From CAZTGZ01 sp964613385 (GTDB taxonomy: Bacteria > Bacteroidota > Bacteroidia > NS11-12g > UBA9320): 64,000 nucleotides of DNA. Each line of letters begins with the position of its first letter. The stretch's first letter is position 1. The stretch spans positions 80,933 to 144,932 of the forward strand of contig CAZTGZ010000003.1 of NCBI GenBank assembly GCA_964613385.1, in the 5' to 3' direction. Made by a program: the position numbers and the translations under genes. Under the pieces are notes generated by a model that ran no database searches, was not told the DNA's origin, and saw nothing but the letters and a program-made list of their open reading frames with translations. Shown piece by piece: positions 1 through 8,500 of this stretch.

Positions 1-597
1 CACTCGGTCGTATCCATTTTCAATGGCCAGTGTTGCGGTTATCATTTCGAAGTTGTTGATGAATTTAACGGCTGACTTTACACTATTTTTGATGCGTTTG
101 CTCAAAGAGATGCGCTCTCTTCCGAGCATTTCCAGTAAGTTATTTACAAATCGGTTGATGAGAATGAGCAAGTCATATCCGGTAGCTCCAAGTTTGGTCA
201 GCCAGCGGGCATGCTGCATGGTAACATCGAAAATATCCCCATGAAAAAACCATACTTTTTCACCACCCACATTCATTTTTAGCTTATTTACTATTTCTAT
301 CTTACCCAATTTGGTCCCGGCGAACTTTCTGAGCATTTCGTCATGGTTGCCGGTGATATAGTAAACTTTAGTCCCCGAAATAGCTAAATCCATGATGTTT
401 TTAATCACTTTGGTATGTGACTTAGGCCAATACCTTTTGCTGAATTGCCATATGTCAACAAAGTCACCATTCAGGATGAGTACCTTTGGCTGAATGGATT
501 TAAGGTATTTTTTTAATTCTTTAGCGTGGCAGCCATAAGTTCCGAGATGAACATCTGAGATAACGGCTATTTCTAATTTTCTTTTAGTGGCTGACAT
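1..597 (-). CDS. UDP-2,3-diacylglucosamine diphosphatase-like metallophosphoesterase (partial)
   Basis: The reading frame begins at ATG 597-595 and runs off the left edge without a stop, so 199 residues are visible. Calcineurin-type metallophosphoesterase motifs appear in order: SDVHLG near residue 14, GDFVDIW near 44, GNHDE near 84 and FHGD near 116. This motif set and the early 'KYLKSIQPKVLILNGD' stretch fit the LpxH family, which removes UMP from UDP-2,3-diacylglucosamine in lipid A synthesis at the inner face of the cytoplasmic membrane. The C-terminal part, including the last metal-binding histidines, is outside the window, so the exact subfamily is inferred. About 180 bases separate it from the gene to its right. 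Confidence 0.8.
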   Translation of the reverse strand, partial: MSATKRKLEIAVISDVHLGTYGCHAKELKKYLKSIQPKVLILNGDFVDIWQFSKRYWPKSHTKVIKNIMDLAISGTKVYYITGNHDEMLRKFAGTKLGKIEIVNKLKMNVGGEKVWFFHGDIFDVTMQHARWLTKLGATGYDLLILINRFVNNLLEMLGRERISLSKRIKNSVKSAVKFINNFEMITATLAIENGYDRV

Positions 598-775
598 AAG
601 CATCAATGTGAAATAAGTAGCATAGTGTTTTCACAATGATGAGTTGAAACCAGAAACGTATTATTTTCTTCATCATGCGAGTAATTTGTATTCAAAGGAA
701 TGATTACAGCATGACCTGAGTATTGTCAGATATTAAATATTGTATTAATTATGAGAGGGTTAAGTTAATATTAAG

Positions 776-1519
776 TTAATGCTTGCGCGGAAATTTTCTG
801 AACCAACTGCTTATTTTGAGCTGTAATACACCTAAAAAAGCTTCCTTCACAATTCCCTTGCTCATTTTAGATTCTCCTTTACTTCGATCTGTAAAGATTA
901 TGGGAATTTCTACCATGTTGAATCCACATTTGAGCGCAGTGAATTTCATTTCTATCTGAAAAGCATATCCTTTGAACTTGATTTTGTCGAGCTCCATGGT
1001 TTGGAGTACTTCACGTCGGTAACACACGAATCCGGCTGTAGTATCCATAATTTTCATGCCCGTGATGATGCGCACATACATGGAAGCAAAATAACTCAGC
1101 AGGACTCTCCCCATAGGCCAGTTCACCACATTTACCAGGTGATTCACATATCTGGAACCAACGGAAACATCTGCATGAACTTTGCAGGCATCCAACAATC
1201 TGGTCAAATCCTCCGGGTTATGCGAAAAATCACAATCCATTTCGAATATATACTGATATTCTTTTTCGAGGGCGTACTTAAATCCGGCGATATAAGCTGT
1301 ACCCAGACCTTGTTTACCTTTTCTTTCTAAAAGATGAATTCTTTCCGGAAAACGGGATTGAAAATCTTTGACGATTTCAGCGGTTCCATCGGGAGAACCG
1401 TCATCCACGATCAGCACATCGAAAGGTATTGGTAAAGAAATCACTGCTTCCAGCATGGAGGCTATGTTCTCTTTCTCGTTATAGGTTGGAATTATAACCA
1501 GGTTTTCGTGCCTTTCCAT
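776..1519 (-). CDS. polyprenol monophosphomannose synthase-like GT2 glycosyltransferase
   Basis: A 247-residue GT-A family 2 glycosyltransferase. Visible motifs are VIIPTYNEKENI at the N-terminus, the nucleotide-sugar site DVLIVDDGSPDGT near residue 35, EMDCDFSHNPEDL near 93 (metal-binding DxD-like), GSRYV near 121 and FKGYAFQIEMKF near 182. These are typical of the catalytic domain of dolichol/polyprenol-phosphate mannosyltransferase (Dpm1 type), which moves mannose from GDP-mannose to a lipid carrier on the cytoplasmic face of the membrane. There is no C-terminal GtrA-like membrane domain, which is usual for the short bacterial form. It lies 24 bases after the transaldolase gene on the same strand and is probably co-transcribed. 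The sugar specificity is inferred. Confidence 0.85.
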   Translation of the reverse strand: MERHENLVIIPTYNEKENIASMLEAVISLPIPFDVLIVDDGSPDGTAEIVKDFQSRFPERIHLLERKGKQGLGTAYIAGFKYALEKEYQYIFEMDCDFSHNPEDLTRLLDACKVHADVSVGSRYVNHLVNVVNWPMGRVLLSYFASMYVRIITGMKIMDTTAGFVCYRREVLQTMELDKIKFKGYAFQIEMKFTALKCGFNMVEIPIIFTDRSKGESKMSKGIVKEAFLGVLQLKISSWFRKFPRKH

Positions 1520-1543
1520 GCGATTTTAACGAGCAATTTGTGA

Positions 1544-2209
1544 TTATGTTGTCGGATGAGAAGCTTTCTTATGATCGGCCAGAAATTGTTCAAGTCCAAT
1601 ATCCGTCAAGGGGTGTTTGAGCAATCCGAGGATGGAAGATAGCGGACATGTGCAAACATCGGCACCGGCCTCAGCAGCTCTCACTATGTGAAGTGGGTTC
1701 CGTATGGAAGCTGCCAGTATCATGGTGTCGAATCCTTGAATTTGATAAATATGCGAAATTTGAGAAATTAATTCAATCCCATCCCAACTCATATCGTCTA
1801 TTCTACCGATAAAAGGGGATAAATAAGTGGCTCCAGCTTTAGCAGCAAGAATGGCTTGACCTGCGCTAAAGACTAAGGTGCAATTTGTTCTGATGTCGTT
1901 GTCGTAAAACCACTTTAAGGCTTTCACCCCATCTTTAATCATGGGTACTTTAACCACAATTTTTTCATCAATTTCTGCAAGGGCTGCTCCTTCTTTAATC
2001 ATGCCTTCGAAATCGGTACTGATCACTTCCGCACTCACATCACCATCAACCAAATTGCAGATGGCTTTGTAATGAGCTTTAACGGCCGCATCTCCGGAAA
2101 TTTGTTCTTTGGCCATGAGGCTCGGGTTGGTAGTCACACCATCCAAAACACCTAATTCCTGTGCTTCTTTAATTTGTTGGAGGTTAGCAGTGTCGATAAA
2201 AAATTTCAT
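1544..2209 (-). CDS. fsa: transaldolase-like fructose-6-phosphate aldolase
   Basis: A 221-residue single-domain (beta/alpha)8 enzyme of the small transaldolase family (FSA/TalC). The start MKFFIDTANL at 2209 is chosen because this is the family's normal N-terminus; an in-frame ATG 36 bases upstream would add an unrelated tail. The Schiff-base lysine lies in KIVVKVPM near residue 86, followed by NCTLVFSAGQA and the ring-closing SPFIGRIDD segment. The family either cleaves fructose 6-phosphate to dihydroxyacetone and glyceraldehyde 3-phosphate or acts as a transaldolase; sequence inspection cannot separate the two. Length matches the family (about 214-220). A TAnnTTTG promoter element lies 14 bases upstream of the start, and the mannosyltransferase gene follows. 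Confidence 0.88.
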   Translation of the reverse strand: MKFFIDTANLQQIKEAQELGVLDGVTTNPSLMAKEQISGDAAVKAHYKAICNLVDGDVSAEVISTDFEGMIKEGAALAEIDEKIVVKVPMIKDGVKALKWFYDNDIRTNCTLVFSAGQAILAAKAGATYLSPFIGRIDDMSWDGIELISQISHIYQIQGFDTMILAASIRNPLHIVRAAEAGADVCTCPLSSILGLLKHPLTDIGLEQFLADHKKASHPTT

Positions 2210-2223
2210 GGGATTCTTTTTGG

Positions 2224-2231
2224 CAAAGCTA
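2224..2231 (-). promoter_or_regulatory. candidate -7 element for the transaldolase gene
   Basis: TAGCTTTG on the minus strand matches the Bacteroidota -7 consensus TAnnTTTG, 14 bases before the start at 2209. No clear TTTG -33 element is seen at the expected distance, so support is the motif and its position only. Confidence 0.4.
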
Positions 2232-2510
2232 ATAATTCCCTCCAAAGCGTGCGCACAGTATTTTGAAAATCGCCAGGGGCTTATGCGAAATTCAACATTT
2301 GTATATCAAATTCGGGTGGAGATATAGGGTCATAAAAATGAATTTATAATGTGCTGAAAAACAGCGCCTAGGAATTGGTACGAAATCAAATTTATATAAA
2401 CATCCCGTATAGTTTGCATTTGTAAAAATTATAACATATTGATATACAGTGATATATGATGATATTTTGCAATTATTGACAAAATGTAACTACATGTTTA
2501 TAAATCATCG
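2232..2510. other. AT-rich intergenic region without a gene
   Basis: The 339 bases between the divergent transaldolase and giant SdrD_B genes contain no convincing reading frame, RNA gene or inverted repeat apart from the two flanking promoter elements. The right half is very AT-rich (many TATA/ATAT steps), consistent with an upstream promoter region. Confidence 0.5.
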
Positions 2511-2518
2511 TATATTTG
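2511..2518 (+). promoter_or_regulatory. candidate -7 element for the giant T9SS gene
   Basis: TATATTTG matches TAnnTTTG and lies 30 bases before the ATG at 2549, giving a predicted leader of about 25 bases. The -33 position carries no good TTTG; a TTGACA at 2476 is too far upstream to pair with it. Confidence 0.45.
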
Positions 2519-2548
2519 CAGTGCTAAACTAACAAACTACTAATTCGT

Positions 2549-5500
2549 ATGACATATTCAAGGATGGGGGCCCTATGGGCTTGTGTTCTGTTGTGCTCTG
2601 CTATGGCAGGAGCCCAGACTTCAGGGACAGTATTTCGTGATTTAAACGGGGACGGTACGCGACAATCAACCGTAGGGACCTTTCAGGAACCTGCCGTTCA
2701 AGGGGTGTATATTAACGTCTATAATTCATCCGATGTATGGGTGGCTTCATTTCTTTCAGGAGCAGACGGAACCTTCAGCATTCCAACGAGCGGAACCAGC
2801 TTTAATGGTATCGAAGGAAGCAATACAGGTTTCGTTGCATCTTCCCAATCCATCCGACTTGAATTCGTGATCCCTTCCAATTCAACCGATCGCGGGAAAA
2901 TCAGCAATGTACTGGATTACGCTTCTTCAGGTGCTTCGGTTTATGGGTCTCAAATCAGATTCATAACCTCTGGAACATCCGGGAACAATTTTGCACTTAA
3001 CAATCCGGCGGATTTCGTTTTTAATACGGCCAGTGCTTCCAATACCATTTATTTGGCGTTACAGCAGTTGGGAAATTCGACGGCATCATCCGGAACTTCT
3101 AAAGATGGTATCGCATTCTTAAAAACTACCTATAACAACAACGGTACACCAACATTTACTGCTGATGAAAAATTGGCTACTATGGGACAGATTGGTTCAG
3201 TTTATGGAGTTGCCTATAGTAAAAAGGCCAATAAAATATTTGTGGCCGCATATTTAAAAAGACATTCAGGTTTTGGTCCCGCCAATGGAAACACCAATCA
3301 TGCACCGGGTGCCATCTATATCATAGATCCAACACTTTCCAGTTCAAGCACACCGGCAGCAGCTTCTTTTTTCATGAGTCTGGATCAATTGGGTTATCCT
3401 ACACACAACAGCACGGGTTCTCCGGCTTATGGACTTAATAAATCGTTCACGTTGAGCAGTAACGGATTATCCGGTGATGAGTTGGAACACAGCATCAGTT
3501 ATATCGAAAAGGGATGGGCCGTTATCGGAACCAACGCTCAAAGAGGCCTGCCGAATGATTTTACCACTGCCAGTCACGATACTGCAGCTTTTGGCCAAAT
3601 AGGAAAATTAAGTCTGGGTGACCTGGATATCAGCGACGATGGTAAATACCTGTTTGTAACAAACTTGTATGATCGCCGGATCTACATGATCGAACTGAAC
3701 AGCGATACAACACCTACTTCGGCCAGCATTGTGAATTCCTGGGAATTACCTAATCCTCCTTTGCGCTCTCAATCCGGAATTCCATTTGCAAGCTCGACCT
3801 ATAAAGATGAATACGACAATACCGATTTTTACACCGGAGACCGGGGCTTGCAGCGCCCTTTTGCGCTGAAGTATCACCGCGGTAAATTGTTCATAGGATC
3901 TGTTACTACAGGAGAAGGTGCGAATGGAAGTTCAATCAAGGATAATAATGCCGGAGCACCTGAATACACCGATTTATGGGCATACGTGTGGAAATTGGAT
4001 GTGAATCAGGGATTCGATCAGACTCCTGCCATTCAGTTTCCTTTAAATTTCGAACGAAGTACCAATACAGACGAAGTTAATGAAACCTGGAACATCTGGA
4101 ATCAGACCCTGGTGGCACCTACCAACAAAGGCATAAACATTGTTGCCAATCAGCAACCTATTTTCAGCGATATTGAGTTTGACTCAGAAGGAGCCATGGT
4201 TCTTTCTTTTCGCGATAGAAATGGCGACCAGCTGGCATATAACAACTATATGCTTACCGGAACAGAAATGAGATCTGCCTGGGTTTATGGAGATTCCTAC
4301 CGGGCCTATTACAACGCATCTACCGGAGCCTATGAAATTGAGAGAAACGGTAGAGAAGGATTAAACTCATCCAAACCACCTACTTTAGGGGCATTTGGTC
4401 TTGAGGGTCCCTTTGGTGGTGAATTTTATTTCGAAGACGGAATGGAGAAAGCCAATGGTGTTCCCAATACTCCCAGATATCACGTGAATTGCGGGCAGGG
4501 AAGTCTTGCCTTGTTACCGGGTAAAAACGAAGTACTCGTCACACAAATGGATCCGATTAATATTTGGAGTGGAGGGGTGAGCACTTTTGATAATACCAAC
4601 GGTACCAATACGGTTGATCTTCAGGTGTACGAAGGCGACGCCACCGGTGATATCGGAAAAGCCAATGGATTGGGAGACCTTGAAATTTTCGCTGAGAATG
4701 CGGTGATTGAGATAGGGAACCGTGTTTGGTCCGATTCGGATGCGGATGGCATTCAGGATGCAGGAGAATCCGGAATACAAAATGTTTCAGTGTACCTTTA
4801 CTCAAATGGTCCTGACGGAATTGCTGGAAATGCGGATGACGTTCAGGTAGGAAGCACAACCACCAATTCTACCGGAAATTATTATTTTACCACCGCAAGC
4901 GGAACGGATGGAAGCGGCGTGGATTATGGCGTGAACATTTTACCGTTAATGGGCTATAATGTCAGAATCGGGAATGGGGACTGGAATTCAGGAACCGGAG
5001 TGGGAAATGGAGACCTGGCCAATAAATATCTCACTACGCGAAATGTGTCCGGAAATGGACTCGCCGATCATAGTGACAACGACGCGTCATTAAATGGATA
5101 TAATTATCCCATGATTTCTTTCGTGACGGGTGATTATGGTCAGAACAATCATTCATACGATTTTGGATTTTCACCTCCGTATGCCACGCTGGGTAACCGC
5201 GTCTGGTTCGATGAAAACAGCAATGGGGTGTTTGATGAAGATGCCTCCCAGGGAATCAATGGTGTAACGGTACAACTCTATAAGGAGACTTCTTCGGGAA
5301 GCGGTATTTATACGCTAAATAAATCAACCCTCACCACCAATGATGAATTTAACAATCCCGGTTACTATAGATTCATCATTACAGATACAGCCAATTTTAA
5401 AGTTAAATTTATTCATGCAAGCGGCGTGGCGATCATTCAAAACTCTGCGGCTGCTACCGACAATAATTCAGACCCTAACCCAGCGGATGGACTTACCTTA

Positions 5501-8500
5501 GCTGTGGCCATGAATCCCGGTTTGACCGGAATATATCGCGAAAACATGACCATTGATGCGGGATTCAAACTGGTTGAAATTTCAAATCTGGTTTGGATGG
5601 ATGCTGATGGTGATGGAGTTCAGGATGCAGGTGAAGGAGGTATTAAGGGTGTAGTTTTAGAGCTTTATGATTCAATCGGAAATCCGGTATATGTGTGTAA
5701 ATCAGAAACTGAAGCCACCGATTTCTATTCCGTTGAAGACAACGATGGGACCATCAATTTTGGCAGTTCCTGGGTTGTTAGTGGAACAGGCAGTTCAATT
5801 TTTGAAGGAGAATTGATCATCTCGGGTCAAACGGGAGTAGCGGTGCGTGACGTTTCCCGACCTTCTTTCTTTCAGGTTGACAGTGTTCAGTTTTCTTTTG
5901 AACTGAAGCAAATCGGATTAAGTAGTTCAGAGAATTTTCAGGTAGATTATTACAATGGTTCTTCCTGGGTAAGTTTGGATAATATTACCGCTGCAGAAAT
6001 CACAGGGGATTACCAGACATTTTCCTATAATTCTGCGTCTGTTCCCGGATTATTGAATATCGACAGCATTCGATTTAGAGAAGGGAGCTTTGCCAACGCG
6101 GATTTGGTTTATGCAGATAATTTGAATATTACATTTGAAAAGGCTTGTGCTCCAGCCAGGGATACTACCGATGCAAATGGAAATTACAGTTTCAATTTGT
6201 TGAAGCACAATATTTTACCTACAACTACCTATCAGATCAGAATATCCGAAAGCCAGGATTCCATTTCACATTATATAACTACCCTCAAAGGAATGGGAAC
6301 TTCCCTTACCGATAACAACGGGGCAGATTCCGGTTCTTACATTTCCAGTGTAAACATTGTATCGCCGTATACAGGAAGTGACCCTTCCTTTGATTTCGGA
6401 TTGATCGGCTATTCTGTCGGCAATCTGATATGGTGGGATTCAGATAATGACGGCAATAAAGATGCAAGTGAATCGGGAATTTCAAATGTGGAACTGGCAC
6501 TGCTCAATTCCGATGGCTCATTGAGAGAAACCACTACTACCGATGCAGAGGGTAAATATTTGTTCAGCGGGTTGCCTGCGGGTTCTTACCAGATAGCGGT
6601 AACTTCATCCTTATCGCAAGGCGTGTTAAAAGGGGCTACCATCCCAACTACAACCACCACTGCGGATACCGACAACAACAATAACGGAAACGCTGTAAAC
6701 CCAAATTCTAACCCTGCTACCGTTACTTTCTCTTCGATTTCTGAAGTTTTTGTATTGGCATCCAAGGCTGAGCCAACCAACGAAAGCGACGAAGATCCAA
6801 TGGCGTCTCAACCGGATAATCAATCGAATCTGACCATCGACTTTGGATTTTATATTCTGACCATAGGAGACAAAGTTTGGGTTGATGCAGACGCTGATGG
6901 GGTACAGGATAACAATGAAGAAGGTATTGCTGACATTTATGTGGAGCTTTGTGACAATTCCGGAAATCTGAAATACATTGGATGTTCTGATGACAATGTT
7001 GCTACTGATTTTTCGTCTACCTCACATAATTCAGGTAGTTTGAACTTCAATGGAAGCTGGTCCGTGAGCGGAGGAAGCACTGCAGTGACCAGTGGAGTAT
7101 TAAGGGTTTATGGAAACGTTGGTACGGCTACCCGTGCGGTGAATCGTCCCGGTTCTTATGCCATCGATACGGTAACGGTATCATTCAATGCATTTCAGAC
7201 AGGTTTAGATACCACAGAAACCATTTTGGTGGAGTATAATAACGGTACCGAATGGAAAACGCTAGAAACACTGTATGGTTATGCCGGTATTATCGGAATG
7301 CTCAATACCACAACCCGGAGTTTTTCATTTAGCTCTGTTGATTATCCGGGTTTGGTCAACATCACCTCTATACGTTTCCGGGAAAACCCTTCTAAAGGAT
7401 TTGGAACATCCGATTATGTGACGATTGATGATTTAAATATCTCATTTGCTGAGTCTTGCGCTCCAGCCAGGGTCCAAACAGATGCAAACGGCAATTATTA
7501 TTTCAACAGCGCTGTTCACGGATTAACCGCGAGTACCAACTATAAAATCAGAATAGCTAAAGATCAGGATGCACTTTTAAATTATTCCATAACCTCAACA
7601 GGTATGGGCACATCCACAACAGATAATAATGCCACTCTATCCGGCGATTATTTCATCACGGGAACGATCAGTTCTCCGGCTAATGGATCCGATTTCAGTT
7701 TCGATTTTGGTTTTTACCCGGTTCTAATTGGAAATTATGTATGGATTGATACCGATGCCGATGGAGTTCAGGATGTGAATGAGCGCGGTATCCGCGGTGT
7801 TGAGCTTCAGCTTTATCGAACCAATGGTGTTTTATATAAATATTCCTGTGGTCCGGATTCTGTGGCTACTAATTTCTATTATGACAACAACAATTCCGGT
7901 TCTTTAAATTTCACCGGAAAATGGACTTCTGCCACAGCCCCTTCAAGTTTGATTCAAAACGAACGTTTGGTGATGACAGACCTTAGAGATGCAAGCCGGT
8001 ATTTTAACCCTCCGGCCTACGATTCAATTTCATTGGTTACCGTTACTTACGATGTTTTAGAAGGTGCGGGAATTGCGAATACAGATGGAATAAGGGTGCA
8101 ATATTACAACGGTAGCTCCTGGCAAAATCTGGATACGGTTCTGGGTACCCAAATAAATACGAGCACCTTTACTACCATTTCAGTTTCCTCGGCTTCCATT
8201 AGTGGAGTGAAGGATATTCGCGGTATCAGATTCTATGAACATGCCGGTCTTGGCGCTTCTGAATATATCTATGTAGACAATTTGAAAATTGTTTTCGAAG
8301 GAAAATGTAACGCCGAAACGGAAACAGATGAAAGCGGTTTATATCTATTCGGAAAAGGAGATGGTATACAACCGGGAGGTCAATATCAGATCAGGATTAC
8401 TGAGACTCAGGATTCTTTAAACGGATTTGTGATTACCACAACCGGCGGGGGTACAAGCTCAAACGATAACAATGGGACGGATGCAGGTTCTTATACTACT

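Noticed and set aside
1001..1330. Open frames of 60-150 codons antisense to well-supported genes, for example opposite the mannosyltransferase, the giant T9SS gene and alaS
   Set aside because: They lack start signals and family resemblance, and they follow from the codon structure of the real gene on the other strand.
2435..2520. TTGACA at 2476 as a sigma-70 style -35 for the giant gene
   Set aside because: It is 29 bases from the TATATTTG element, too far for either the proteobacterial or the Bacteroidota promoter spacing.
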